From Pseudomonas paracarnis (GTDB lineage Bacteria; Pseudomonadota; Gammaproteobacteria; Pseudomonadales; Pseudomonadaceae): a stretch of DNA of 64,000 nucleotides. Positions 9,959-18,955 of this stretch are shown piece by piece (position 1 is the stretch's first letter; every line of letters begins with the position of its first letter). The notes below the pieces were generated by a model that did not search any database, was not told where the DNA came from, and was given only the letters and a program-made list of their open reading frames with translations. The position numbers were made by a program, and so were the translations under genes. The stretch spans positions 372,001 through 436,000 of the forward strand of contig NZ_CAJFCN010000002.1 in the NCBI RefSeq assembly GCF_904063055.1, given 5' to 3'.

Positions 9959-10519
9959 GATATTAGTGCCAGAGCCGGGCCAACGGCGTACCGAACGCTG
10001 GAAGAACAGACTATTGGGCACCTGCACCATCGCGCTGTTGGTCCCGGCTTCCTCGACTTCGATCAGCGTGGTGTAGAGCAAGTTGATCGCCACGACCCGG
10101 CCCTTCACGCCCGGTTTGTCGACGGTGTCCACCAACTCGACGATATCACCGAGGCGAAACGGCCCGACCGTGAAGATCAGGATCGCGCACAGCAGGTTCG
10201 ACAGCACCGACCACATGGCGAAGAACGCCACGGCCGCCACCGCGACAAAGCCTGACAGGGCCGTCCACAACACCGTGGCAGACACACCCAGGCGGCCCAG
10301 CACAAAGATCAGCGCACTGCCCATGATCAGCCAGCGCAAGCCGCCCCGCAGGGGCATCAGCAATTGCGGCGGGAACGGGTAGCGCTCACCCAGGCGCGTA
10401 AGGCCTTTTGCGACGAAGCGCTGAGCCAGGTAGCCAGCCAGCAGGATCAGCAGGATTTGCACGCCGATCCAGATGGGTTCGATCCATTGCACCGGTACCG
10501 GTAATTGCAACGCCTCCAT
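9953..10519 (-). CDS. Small mechanosensitive channel family protein (MscS)
   Basis: A 188-residue MscS-type protein. Membrane segments lie at about residues 14-32 and 58-110, followed by the beta domain, seen as FTVGPFRLGDIVEL and then GVKGRVVAINLLYTTL. It is shorter than E. coli MscS (286) and lacks the large C-terminal cage. Such channels release solutes on osmotic downshock. The ATG overlaps the stop of the ABC-F gene (TGATG), so translation is coupled. The stop codon is supplied by a REP palindrome, so the extreme C-terminus may have been set by that element. Confidence 0.88.
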   Translation of the reverse strand: MEALQLPVPVQWIEPIWIGVQILLILLAGYLAQRFVAKGLTRLGERYPFPPQLLMPLRGGLRWLIMGSALIFVLGRLGVSATVLWTALSGFVAVAAVAFFAMWSVLSNLLCAILIFTVGPFRLGDIVELVDTVDKPGVKGRVVAINLLYTTLIEVEEAGTNSAMVQVPNSLFFQRSVRRWPGSGTNIL

Positions 10520-12429
10520 CAGGACAGCGCCTCCAGCTCCGCTTGCAGGGTTTCGAGCAATTCGAGGGCCTCCATCCAGGTTTCCTCCAACTGCCCCTCG
10601 CGCACCTTGAGCTTGGCCTGTTCGGCCAGCAGGTCACGCAGCTCGTCCTTGCGCGCCGCCTCGTACACGGCGCTGTCGCCCAGGCTGGCTTCGATCTTGG
10701 CCAAGCGCTCATGCACCTTGCCCAGTTCGGCTTCCAGCTTGTCGGCCTCACGCTTGTGCGGCGCCAACTGCTGGCGCAGCGCGGCGGCGGCCTGGCGCTG
10801 GGCTTTCTTGTCGGTCTTGTCCGGGTTGACCGGCGTGTTGCTGGCCGGCGCATTGCGCAGGCGGTACTCCGTCAGCCAGCGCGCGTAGTCGTCCAGGTCG
10901 CCATCAAACTCTTCGACCTTACCGTCGGCCACCAGCAGGAAGTTGTCGGTGGTGCTCTTGAGCAGGTGACGGTCGTGAGACACCACCAATACCGCACCGC
11001 TGAACTCCTGCAGGGCCATGGTCAGCGCCAGGCGCATTTCCAGGTCCAAGTGGTTGGTCGGCTCGTCGAGCAGCAACAGGTTCGGGCGATCCCACGCGAT
11101 CAGGGCCAGGGCCAGTCGGGCTTTTTCGCCACCGGAGAAATTCAGCACAGGTTCGTCAATGCGCGCGCCACGGAAGTCGAAACCGCCAAGGAAGTCGCGC
11201 AGGGACTGCTCGCGCTCGGTCGGCGCCAGGCGTTGCAGGTGCAACAACGGGCTTGCCTTGGCGTCCAGCGAGTCCAGTTGATGCTGGGCGAAGTAACCCA
11301 CCACCGTGTTCTCGCCACGAGTGAGGCGACCGGCCAGCGGCTCAAGCTCACCCGAAAGGTTCTTGATCAGTGTCGACTTGCCTGCGCCGTTCGGGCCGAG
11401 CAAACCGATGCGTGCGCCCGGCGTGAGCTGCAGCTTGACCTTCTCAAGGATGGTTTTGTCGCCATAGCCAAGGCGAGCGTCCGAGAGGTCCAACAGCGGG
11501 CTGGAGATCTTCACCGACTCACGGAAGACAAAGTCGAACGGCGAATCGACGTGGGCCGCCGACAGCTCTTCCATGCGTTCCAGGGCCTTGATCCGGCTCT
11601 GGGCCTGGCGGGCCTTGGTAGCCTGGGCCTTGAACCTTGCGATGTAACTTTCCATGTGCGCACGTTGCGCCTGTTGCTTTTCAAAGGCCTGTTGCTGCTG
11701 GGCCAGGCGTTCGGCGCGGGCGCGTTCGAACGCGGTATAGCCGCCACGGTAAAGGGTGATTTTCTTTTGTTCGACATGGGCGATGTTATCGACCACGGCG
11801 TCGAGGAAATCCCGGTCGTGGGAGATCAGCAGCAAGGTGCCCTGGTAACTCTTGAGGAAATCTTCCAGCCACAGGATCGCATCGAGGTCCAAGTGGTTGG
11901 TCGGTTCGTCGAGCAGCAGCAGGTCAGAGGGGCACATCAGCGCTTGAGCCAGGTTCAGGCGCATGCGCCAGCCACCGGAGAAGTCGGCGACCGGGCGGTC
12001 CATCTGTTCGTTGGTAAACCCAAGGCCAGCGAGCATCTTGCGAGCGCGAGCGTCGGCCGTGTAGCCGTCGGCGCTGTCCAGCTCCGAGTGCAGGCGCGCC
12101 TGGGCGGCACCGTCCTGGGCTTTTTCGGCCTCAGCCAGGTCGTGTTGCACCTGGCGCAGGCGCAGGTCGCCATCGAGCACGTAGTCGATGGCGATACGGT
12201 CCAGGGTGTCGATCTCCTGGCGCATATGGGCAATGCGCCAGTCGGCAGGCAGCAGGCAGTCCCCGGAATCCGGGGTCAGCTCCCCCAGCAACAGGGCGAA
12301 CAACGTGGATTTGCCGGCGCCGTTGGCACCGATCAGGCCGGCTTTGTGACCGGCGTGCAGGGTCAGCTCGGCGTCTTCAAGAAGACGTTGCGGGCCACGC
12401 TGTAATGTTAGGCTTTGAAGTCGGATCAT
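10519..12429 (-). CDS. ABC-F family ATPase (YheS type)
   Basis: A 636-residue soluble protein with two ATP-binding cassettes and no membrane part, as in E. coli YheS (about 637). The first cassette has GANGAGKST near residue 34, FSGGWRMRL and LLLLDEPTNHLD. The second has GPNGAGKST, FSGGEKARL and LLLLDEPTNHLD. A charged coiled-coil tail follows. ABC-F proteins act on the ribosome. The open frame extends 106 codons upstream, but homology begins at MIRLQSLTL, so this start is used. It overlaps the MscS gene, and it is divergent from the TIGR02444 gene with a gap of only 50 bases. Confidence 0.93.
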   Translation of the reverse strand: MIRLQSLTLQRGPQRLLEDAELTLHAGHKAGLIGANGAGKSTLFALLLGELTPDSGDCLLPADWRIAHMRQEIDTLDRIAIDYVLDGDLRLRQVQHDLAEAEKAQDGAAQARLHSELDSADGYTADARARKMLAGLGFTNEQMDRPVADFSGGWRMRLNLAQALMCPSDLLLLDEPTNHLDLDAILWLEDFLKSYQGTLLLISHDRDFLDAVVDNIAHVEQKKITLYRGGYTAFERARAERLAQQQQAFEKQQAQRAHMESYIARFKAQATKARQAQSRIKALERMEELSAAHVDSPFDFVFRESVKISSPLLDLSDARLGYGDKTILEKVKLQLTPGARIGLLGPNGAGKSTLIKNLSGELEPLAGRLTRGENTVVGYFAQHQLDSLDAKASPLLHLQRLAPTEREQSLRDFLGGFDFRGARIDEPVLNFSGGEKARLALALIAWDRPNLLLLDEPTNHLDLEMRLALTMALQEFSGAVLVVSHDRHLLKSTTDNFLLVADGKVEEFDGDLDDYARWLTEYRLRNAPASNTPVNPDKTDKKAQRQAAAALRQQLAPHKREADKLEAELGKVHERLAKIEASLGDSAVYEAARKDELRDLLAEQAKLKVREGQLEETWMEALELLETLQAELEALS

Positions 12430-12479
12430 AATGGCGGCGGAGTCTACCAGCTTCGTTGGCCGCTGGCTTGGGTGTGAAT

Positions 12480-12944
12480 ATGTGCGCTGACCTGTGGAGC
12501 TTTGCCCTTTCGACCTATGCCCGCCCAGGCGTGGAGGCCGCGTGCCTGCGCTTGCAGGAGCAGGGGGCAGACGTGTGCCTGTTGTTGTGTGGTGCTTGGC
12601 TGGAGCAACGAGGTGTGGCGTACAAGCCCGAACGCGTTCAGGCACTGCAACAGATGGCTCATCCGTGGCGGGTGCAGGTAGTCGAACCGCTACGACAAGT
12701 GCGCGTGCAATGGCGAGCCTTGGCCCAGCAGGATGCGCAATTGGCATCGCTACGCGAGCAGATCAAGACACTGGAGCTGGAGGCCGAAAGAACGTTGCTG
12801 GCGCGCTTGGAAGCGCTGGCGCAGACATGGCCGATCAATGAGGTGGTGGATCAGCAAGACTGGCTTGAAGGCCTGGCGACCGAAGCCGCCAACCTTGACC
12901 ACGACGCGCTGCTGCAATTGCGCGTCATGGCCACCAACACTTAG
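12480..12944 (+). CDS. TIGR02444 family protein
   Basis: A 154-residue conserved proteobacterial protein of unknown function that matches the TIGR02444 family as I remember it: an opening CADLWSFALSTYARPGVEAACLRL block, then CLLLCGAWLEQRG and a helical, leucine-rich second half. A TTG start eight codons earlier is possible, but this ATG begins the conserved part. Its stop TAG overlaps the stop TAA of the convergent algP gene, so the two genes share bases at their ends. Confidence 0.82.
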   Translation: MCADLWSFALSTYARPGVEAACLRLQEQGADVCLLLCGAWLEQRGVAYKPERVQALQQMAHPWRVQVVEPLRQVRVQWRALAQQDAQLASLREQIKTLELEAERTLLARLEALAQTWPINEVVDQQDWLEGLATEAANLDHDALLQLRVMATNT

Positions 12945-14224
12945 GAAGCGCTGGTTGGGGTGGTGCTTGGCGCTACCGGTGCAGGGGTGCTGCTGGCCGA
13001 TGCAGTTGGAGCGGTGGCTGCTGCCGGGGTGGCAGTGGGTGCTGCTGGAGCGGCTGGCTTTGCGGGCGCTGGCTTGGCGGCTGGCTTCACGGCTGGTTTA
13101 GCAGCCGCAGGTTTAGCGGCTGGCTTGGCAGCCGGTTTGACAGCAGCGGTTTTAGCGGCTGGTTTGGCAGCAGCGGTTTTAGCGACTGGCTTGGCAGCTG
13201 GTTTGGCAGCAGCAGGTTTAGCGGCTGGCTTCGCGGCTGGTTTGGCAGCAGCAGGTTTAGCGGCTGGCTTGGCAGCCGGTTTGACAGCAGCGGTTTTAGC
13301 GGCTGGTTTGGCAGCAGCGGTTTTAGCGACTGGCTTGGCAGCTGGTTTGGCAGCAGCAGGTTTAGCGGCTGGCTTCGCGGCTGGTTTGGCAGCAGCAGTT
13401 TTAGCAGCTGGCTTCGCGGCTGGTTTGGCGGCAGCAGTTTTAGCAGCTGGCTTCGCCGCTGGTTTGGCAGCAGCAGTTTTAGCAGCTGGCTTCGCGGCTG
13501 GTTTGGCAGCAGCCGTTCTAGCAGTTGGCTTCGCGGCTGGTTTGGCAGCAGCGGTTTTAGCGACTGGCTTGGCAGCTGGTTTGGCAGCAGCGGTTTTAGC
13601 GACTGGCTTGGCAGCTGGTTTGGCGGCAGCAGCTTTAGCAGCTGGCTTCGCGGCTGGTTTGGCAGCAGCGGTTTTAGCGGCTGGCTTGGCAGCTGGTTTG
13701 GCAGCAGCAGTTTTAGCAGTTGGCTTGGCGGCTGGTTTGGCAGCAGCGGTTTTAGCGGCTGGCTTGGCAGCTGGTTTGGCAGCAGCAGTTTTAGCAGTTG
13801 GCTTGGCGGCTACTTTTGCAGGCGTACGAGCACCCAGTGCTTTAGCTACGGCTTCCTTCACACGGCCAACACCTTGGGCCAGTTTCAGGCTTTCTTGAGC
13901 GTCTTTTTTGAGTTGGGAAATGTAGCTGCGGGTTTCGGCTTGGCGATCCTTGAGAGCATCCAGCAGCTCTTCAAGTTCTTTGACCGCGCCTTTGGCTTTG
14001 GCTTGTGCCTTGGACTTGCCGGCAGTGGCGGCGTCTTGCAGTTTGGTGCGGGATTTGTGCAGCTTTTCTTGCGCTTTACCGCGTTGCTTTTCCAGTTTGG
14101 CGAGCAGCTTTTCTGCATCAGCCAAGGCTTGGGAGCACGCGCTTTCCAGATGTTCGAGCAGGCTGCCCGAAAGTTGTTGGAGCAAGTGCAACGGGGTATT
14201 TACAGGCTTCTGTTTGGCCGACAT
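12941..14224 (-). CDS. algP: AlgP (AlgR3), histone H1-like alginate regulatory protein
   Basis: A 427-residue protein with two parts. Residues 1 to about 130 form a charged helical domain (HLLQQLSGSLLEHLESA at the start). The rest, to about residue 385, is Lys-Pro-Ala-Ala repeats such as KPAAKTAAA, followed by a Pro/Ala/Ser/Thr tail. This layout is that of P. aeruginosa AlgP, a basic, DNA-binding, histone H1-like protein tied to alginate gene control. The repeat DNA contains an exact 144-bp tandem duplication, so repeat number probably varies among strains. Neighbours rsd/algQ and algR are the same as in P. aeruginosa. Confidence 0.93.
   Translation of the reverse strand: MSAKQKPVNTPLHLLQQLSGSLLEHLESACSQALADAEKLLAKLEKQRGKAQEKLHKSRTKLQDAATAGKSKAQAKAKGAVKELEELLDALKDRQAETRSYISQLKKDAQESLKLAQGVGRVKEAVAKALGARTPAKVAAKPTAKTAAAKPAAKPAAKTAAAKPAAKPTAKTAAAKPAAKPAAKTAAAKPAAKPAAKAAAAKPAAKPVAKTAAAKPAAKPVAKTAAAKPAAKPTARTAAAKPAAKPAAKTAAAKPAAKPAAKTAAAKPAAKPAAKTAAAKPAAKPAAKPAAAKPAAKPVAKTAAAKPAAKTAAVKPAAKPAAKPAAAKPAAKPAAKPAAAKPAAKPVAKTAAAKPAAKTAAVKPAAKPAAKPAAAKPAVKPAAKPAPAKPAAPAAPTATPAAATAPTASASSTPAPVAPSTTPTSAS
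13111..13398. repeat. Exact 144-bp tandem duplication inside algP
   Basis: Bases 13111-13254 and 13255-13398 read identically. The period of 144 bp equals 48 codons, so the frame is kept. It lies within a larger field of imperfect repeats, about 13060-13820, that encode KPAA-type units. Confidence 0.88.
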
Positions 14225-14416
14225 GGTTTACCTCCTGGCTGACGTGGGTGCGGCTCATACTAGCCCTCTGCTCTTACCGCCGCTAGGGCATGTTGACAGT
14301 ATCCTTTGCGTTGCGTTGCAGCGTGCGAAAATTCTTATCGATATAACGGAAAACCGCGCCACTTTTTACGCACTCGCACTGGCATAATCCGTCGCACTTT
14401 CGCCGGGAGAATGCCC

Positions 14417-15094
14417 ATGTCGCGTTACCTTTTTCTAGTGTTCGGCTTGGCGATCTGCGTGGCCGATGCAAGCGAGCAACCCTCGTCAAACACCACCGCC
14501 GCAACCCCGCACGATCTTGCCTATAGCCTGGGCGCAAGCCTTGGCGAACGGTTGCGCCAGGAAGTCCCCGACCTGCAGATACAGGCCCTGCTCGACGGAC
14601 TCAAGCAAGCCTACCAAGGCAAGCCACTGGCGCTGGATAACGCGCGCATCGAACAGATCCTCGCGCAGCACGAAACGCAGAACGCCGCCGACGCCCAACG
14701 ACCTCAAAGCGAAAAAGCACTCGCTGCCGAGCAGCAATTTCTCTCAAGGGAAAAAGCCGCAGCCGGCGTTCGTCAGTTGGCCGATGGGATCCTGCTCACC
14801 GAGCTGACACCCGGCACTGGCAACAAGCCGTTGGCCAGCGATGAAGTGCAGGTTAAATACGTGGGCCGACTGCCTGATGGAACTGTCTTCGACAAAAGTA
14901 CGCAACCGCAATGGTTTCGCCTCAACAGCGTGATCAGCGGTTGGAGCAGTGCATTACAACAGATGCCGGTGGGTGCGAAATGGCGTCTGGTGATTCCTTC
15001 AGCCCAGGCCTATGGCGCAGACGGCGCAGGTGAGTTGATCCCCCCCTATACGCCGCTGGTGTTCGAGATCGAACTAATCGGCACTCGCCACTGA
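14417..15094 (+). CDS. FKBP-type peptidyl-prolyl cis-trans isomerase, exported
   Basis: A 225-residue two-domain isomerase of the FkpA/Mip/FklB type. A signal peptide covers about residues 1-20. The N-terminal helical domain shows DLAYSLGASLGERLRQ, and the C-terminal FKBP fold begins around residue 125 with VKYVGRLPDGTVFD and ends with TPLVFEIELIG. It probably helps fold periplasmic proteins. An in-frame ATG lies six bases earlier, but GGGAG is seven bases from this one. The gene converges on rsd/algQ across a bidirectional terminator. Confidence 0.9.
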   Translation: MSRYLFLVFGLAICVADASEQPSSNTTAATPHDLAYSLGASLGERLRQEVPDLQIQALLDGLKQAYQGKPLALDNARIEQILAQHETQNAADAQRPQSEKALAAEQQFLSREKAAAGVRQLADGILLTELTPGTGNKPLASDEVQVKYVGRLPDGTVFDKSTQPQWFRLNSVISGWSSALQQMPVGAKWRLVIPSAQAYGADGAGELIPPYTPLVFEIELIGTRH

Positions 15095-15101
15095 CCCATA
15101 A

Positions 15102-15130
15102 AAAAACGGTGCGACATGCGCACCGTTTTT
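15102..15130. terminator. Bidirectional rho-independent terminator
   Basis: AAAAACGGTGCG, a five-base loop and its exact complement CGCACCGTTTTT form a 12-bp stem with T-runs on both strands. It serves the FKBP gene and the convergent rsd/algQ gene. Confidence 0.93.
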
Positions 15131-15148
15131 CTTACCTCGCCACCAGCT

Positions 15149-15607
15149 TCAAGCCTGGGTGGCGGGTTCTTCCTTATGAGCGTTGTGCAGCACTTCGATC
15201 AAGCAATCTTCCAGCTCGAAACGCTCATGCAACAGCGCCCCCAACTCTTTGAATTTTTCCGCGACACATTTCCCGGCATCACACAGGTCGGTGAACGCCA
15301 GCAGCTTTTCAGTGATCACATCGATGCGCGGATAAAGCGTCTCAGCCAACTCCAGGCCACGCTGATCATCGAAGGCTTCGGCCTCCTTGGTCAGTTGCTC
15401 GTAGACGCCGAAATGGCCGGCAGACACGTAGTCCACCAACACCTCACAGAACTCCTGCAACGGCTTGCGATTCTCGCCCAACGCTTCGGGCTTGGCGCCG
15501 AGAGCATCAAAGGCCCGAACCAGTTCGTGACGTGCCTTCAACCAGCTGTCGATCAGCTTGTGCACCCCACCCCAGCGTTCCTGAGCATTCTGACAACTTT
15601 CCAACAT
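15149..15607 (-). CDS. rsd: Rsd/AlgQ family anti-sigma-70 regulator
   Basis: A 152-residue all-helical cytoplasmic protein of the Rsd/AlgQ family, which binds sigma-70 and shifts RNA polymerase toward alternative sigma factors. The segment [20 protein letters not shown] near residues 11-30, the [24 protein letters not shown] block and the final [17 protein letters not shown] are typical, and the length matches AlgQ (about 160). In P. aeruginosa the same position, beside algP and dsbB, holds algQ (algR2), which affects alginate and polyphosphate metabolism. Confidence 0.93.
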   Translation of the reverse strand: MLESCQNAQERWGGVHKLIDSWLKARHELVRAFDALGAKPEALGENRKPLQEFCEVLVDYVSAGHFGVYEQLTKEAEAFDDQRGLELAETLYPRIDVITEKLLAFTDLCDAGKCVAEKFKELGALLHERFELEDCLIEVLHNAHKEEPATQA

Positions 15608-15816
15608 GATGATCTCTCTTCCCTATTGGGGCGCCGCAGCTCTGTACCTGCGCAACACTTCAAGGATGAAGCAGCAGACGGACAAGGCCGCGTCTGACAA
15701 GCGGTTTGGATAACGCGTGCGGGCCAGATTATGCCCGCATGACTATGGCTTCAAGGTACGCAGGAGAGAATGTTCATACAAGTGTTTAATCCGCTCCTAC
15801 AACCTGAGTCTCGTTT

Positions 15817-16338
15817 TCAATGTGTTGCGAGGCGCAAATGCCTGCCGAACAACAGCCGTGACACCTGCATGAACCCCAGGATCAGCATCGCCACAAAAAA
15901 CAGCAGGCTCCACTCAGGCAGGCTCAAGTCAAACAGCGTCCAGTTGATTTCAACGCAATCGACCGTGCCATTGAACACCGAGCGCATTGCCTGCCAGACA
16001 GACAGGTTTTCAAGCATGTCCTGCAGGCTGGGCCAGCAATCCCCCACCTGGCTTGCCGGCCTGTTCTGCAACAGGACTTGCCGGCCTGCGGTGATGGCGC
16101 CCAGCAACGCACAGCCCATGCTCGCCAACCCATAAAGACAAAGGCCGGAACGCCCAGGTTTGTGAAGCGCGGCAATCAGGTTGATCAAGGCAAAAGAGGC
16201 GAGGAACAGGCGTTGTACCTGGCATAGAAAACAAGGTCGTAGCAGCGCACCGTATTGAAGGTAGTAAGACGCGCCCAACGTCAGCGCACCCGCCATGAAC
16301 GCCAGGAAAAACAAAGAGCGTAAAGGGGCCAGAGACAT
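15817..16338 (-). CDS. dsbB: Disulfide bond formation protein B
   Basis: A 173-residue inner-membrane protein with four membrane segments that reoxidises DsbA and passes electrons to quinone. The first redox pair is C36-x-x-C39 in RPCFLCQ. The second pair is C101 in GDCWPS and C128 in TVDC, in the second periplasmic loop. All four essential cysteines are present. Pseudomonas carries two DsbB paralogues; this locus corresponds to the one beside hemY and algQ in P. aeruginosa. Confidence 0.93.
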   Translation of the reverse strand: MSLAPLRSLFFLAFMAGALTLGASYYLQYGALLRPCFLCQVQRLFLASFALINLIAALHKPGRSGLCLYGLASMGCALLGAITAGRQVLLQNRPASQVGDCWPSLQDMLENLSVWQAMRSVFNGTVDCVEINWTLFDLSLPEWSLLFFVAMLILGFMQVSRLLFGRHLRLATH

Positions 16339-16574
16339 TGTTTATCCGCACTGCAAGAGATAGGTCGCTACGGTAGAGGAAAGGCCCGACCCCTTTCAAT
16401 ACGCCCTAGAGCGGACTTTTCCTCGAAAACATAAGGACATCCCGCCACGGGCCCGAGGAAAATCAGCCAAGACAAGTAGGAATTAGTAACAAAGCCAGTT
16501 AAGCCGAGGGGTTGCAGGGTTTGAAGGGTTGGGTGTCAGATCGGTCCTAGCCAACCCATCCACCCTTTCCTACT

Positions 16575-17816
16575 TCAAACTCGCGCAGGCACTGGCAGCG
16601 GCGAGGACAGCAGACGATTGTCGAGCAACCCCAAGCCCTCCTGAAACAGCTGGTTGCTGCGCTCGGTATCGCCCAATTGGGCCAGCAGGCGAGCCAATTC
16701 GGCGCAGGCTTCGGGATTGCGCTGTACTTGCAGGCTGCTTTCCAGATAATCCCGCGCCTTGCCCCACAGACTGTTTTGCAGGCACAGACGACCCAGCGTC
16801 AGCAGCAGGCTGGCATCGCCTGGATGGTCCTTGAGCCAGCCTTCGGCAAACTTCAGTTGCCGCGCAGGATCACTGCCGCGCAGCAGGCCATACAACCGGA
16901 TCAGGTGACTGTCATAACCGCGTTTAAGGGCGCCACGCAGCACTTCCTCGGCCTTTGCATCTGCGCCCAATCGACGCAGTTGGTCGGCATACGCCAATAC
17001 CAGTTGTGGCTGTTGGCGCTGGGCTGCGGTCAGTTGCTCCCATGCGCGCTCCAGAGACTGCAACCCTGCTTCGCCTTGCTCTTCACGCTGGGCCGCCAGG
17101 CTCAGATTCTCACCCCAGGCGCGACGCTCCAGCTCGGCCAGCTCATTGGCGGGCAAGACTTTGTCCTTGCGCAGCTCAGGCAGCAGGCGAATCACAGACG
17201 ACCAATCGCCACGCTGCTGATGCAGACGTTGCAACTGTCGCAGTACTTGCGCGTTGTGCGGGTGACGCTCATGCATCGCCTGAAGGGTGACCAGTGCGCC
17301 TTCCGTATCGCCACGGTCCATCTGCAACTGCGCATGGCTCAGTGCAATGGCCAGTTCGGCCTGGGGCTGGCGTTCCAACGCACGCTCCAGCAAGCCGTCG
17401 GATTCCTCATAACGGCCCTGTTCATTGGCCGCACGGGCGGCACCGATGTAATACAGCAGGGGTTGGCGCTCTGCTTCGGCGGCGCGGTGCAGGTGGCGTT
17501 CGGCGCTGGCCCAGCGGCCCTCGGCGAGGTCCATCTGGCCTTGCTCGATAGCGATCTGCACACGACGGCTGCGGTTGCGTCGTGACCAGGGGTTGACCAC
17601 GCCACCGGATGTGCTGACCAGGCTCCATAACACGCGGATCAGGTAAATCGCCAGGCCAATGGCGAACACCGCCACCAATGTCGCCCACAGGCTTGATTCG
17701 TAATGCAGCAGGTGAGGATAAGTAATCAACACGTAGCCGGTGTGTTTCGAAATGCCCACACCCAGGGCCAGCGCGAGCGCAATCGCGAGCACCAGGATCA
17801 CATAGAAACGCTTCAT
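16575..17816 (-). CDS. hemY: Heme biosynthesis-associated protein HemY
   Basis: A 413-residue inner-membrane protein with two N-terminal membrane segments (about residues 4-22 and 42-65) and a cytoplasmic part made of TPR-like repeats. It is the last gene of the hemC-hemD-hemX-hemY run and begins five bases after hemX, with its AGGAG inside the hemX tail. It is not the HemY protoporphyrinogen oxidase of Gram-positive bacteria. Its exact role in heme synthesis or envelope quality control is unsettled. Confidence 0.93.
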   Translation of the reverse strand: MKRFYVILVLAIALALALGVGISKHTGYVLITYPHLLHYESSLWATLVAVFAIGLAIYLIRVLWSLVSTSGGVVNPWSRRNRSRRVQIAIEQGQMDLAEGRWASAERHLHRAAEAERQPLLYYIGAARAANEQGRYEESDGLLERALERQPQAELAIALSHAQLQMDRGDTEGALVTLQAMHERHPHNAQVLRQLQRLHQQRGDWSSVIRLLPELRKDKVLPANELAELERRAWGENLSLAAQREEQGEAGLQSLERAWEQLTAAQRQQPQLVLAYADQLRRLGADAKAEEVLRGALKRGYDSHLIRLYGLLRGSDPARQLKFAEGWLKDHPGDASLLLTLGRLCLQNSLWGKARDYLESSLQVQRNPEACAELARLLAQLGDTERSNQLFQEGLGLLDNRLLSSPLPVPARV

Positions 17817-17821
17817 CAGCT

Positions 17822-18937
17822 CTACTCCTGGGTCGCCGGTTTGCCAGCCGAAGCCTTGGCTTCGTCGGCAGACTGATGACGGCGTTCAAGGTACGCCTGC
17901 ACAGCAGCCAGGCTCGCAGCCAAGTCAGGCGTGACCACCGACACCGCCTTGGGCTCAAGCTCGGCAATACGCGCCAGCATCGCCTTGCTCTGCGGGTTGT
18001 CCTGGTTGAAGTTGTCCTGCAATACGCTGCGCGCTTCTCCCAACGAGCGGCTGTACACCGCCGCCTCGCCGTTAAGCGCAGCCCATTGGGCTTGCTCCAG
18101 CGCCAGGCTCAAGGCCAGCCGCACTTGGTTCAGGCCTTGGCCTGCCAACAAGGGACGGATGTTGTCATCCGGGTTGAAGTCGATGCGGAAATAACGGGAG
18201 ATCTGCTCCCACCACTGGCTCAACTGGTTCTGCGTATCGCTGGTGGGACGCCCCTGGGAAGCAGGCTCCGTGAGCTGATACTCCGGGGCAATCGCCGCCA
18301 GTTGCACCACCTGGTCACGCAAGGCAGCCAATTGCAGGTACAGGCCGGTACGGTCCGGTTGCTCGGTGCTGCGCAGAGCGGCCAGGCTCTTGGCCAATTG
18401 CTCCCGTGCAGCGAAAGCCCCTGGGTCGCTCTGCTCGCGAAGAATTTCGTCGGCCCCCTGCACCAGCGACTGGGCGCTGTTGATGTCTTGCAAGGCGGAC
18501 AAACGCAAGCTGGCCAGACGGATCAGATGCTCGGCCTCTGCCAGGCGCCAGTCCTTGCGGCTGGCACCCAACACGGTTTCCAGACGCTGGTTGAGACGCT
18601 GCTGATCACCCTGCAACTGAGTGACCAGGCGGCGACGCTCTTCCAGCTCATCCGCACCCGGCAACTGCGCCAGGCGGGCGGCCAGCTGTTGCTGGCCTTG
18701 CTTGAGGCTCTGGGACTGGTCATCCAGGGTCTGCACCTGGCCCAGTTGGTGCTGGCTGCTGGCTTGCAGGGCACGGACCTGCCAGATCCCCCAGCCGCCG
18801 GCGGCTACGCCCGCAGCGCCCAACAGCAAGGCGACGACTGCCAGGCCATTGCCACGGCGTGGCGCGCTGACCGGTGTCTCGACCGGCGCATCAAGCGCGG
18901 GCTGAGCTTCATCTTTAGGCAAGGCTGTTTCGCTCAC
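17822..18937 (-). CDS. hemX: HemX family membrane protein
   Basis: A 371-residue protein often annotated as a uroporphyrinogen-III C-methyltransferase homologue, although it carries no methyltransferase motifs. A short Ala/Pro-rich cytoplasmic head precedes one membrane segment (about residues 32-50) and a long periplasmic coiled-coil region rich in Gln and Leu. The start is GTG, with AGGA about eight bases upstream. It lies between hemD (18 bases upstream) and hemY, in the same operon. The function is unknown beyond its link to heme genes. Confidence 0.92.
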   Translation of the reverse strand: MSETALPKDEAQPALDAPVETPVSAPRRGNGLAVVALLLGAAGVAAGGWGIWQVRALQASSQHQLGQVQTLDDQSQSLKQGQQQLAARLAQLPGADELEERRRLVTQLQGDQQRLNQRLETVLGASRKDWRLAEAEHLIRLASLRLSALQDINSAQSLVQGADEILREQSDPGAFAAREQLAKSLAALRSTEQPDRTGLYLQLAALRDQVVQLAAIAPEYQLTEPASQGRPTSDTQNQLSQWWEQISRYFRIDFNPDDNIRPLLAGQGLNQVRLALSLALEQAQWAALNGEAAVYSRSLGEARSVLQDNFNQDNPQSKAMLARIAELEPKAVSVVTPDLAASLAAVQAYLERRHQSADEAKASAGKPATQE

Positions 18938-18955
18938 GTATCCGTCCTTTGCGTA

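Noticed and set aside
12960..13898. 312-codon plus-strand frame opposite algP, encoding Gly/Leu/Ala repeats
   Set aside because: It is the mirror of the KPAA codons of algP. The repeat has no stop in this frame by composition, there is no ribosome binding site, and the algP strand has clear homology.
16505..16570. Inverted repeat GGGTTGG / CCAACCC downstream of hemY as a terminator
   Set aside because: The stem is short, the loop is long and no T-run follows on the hemY strand.
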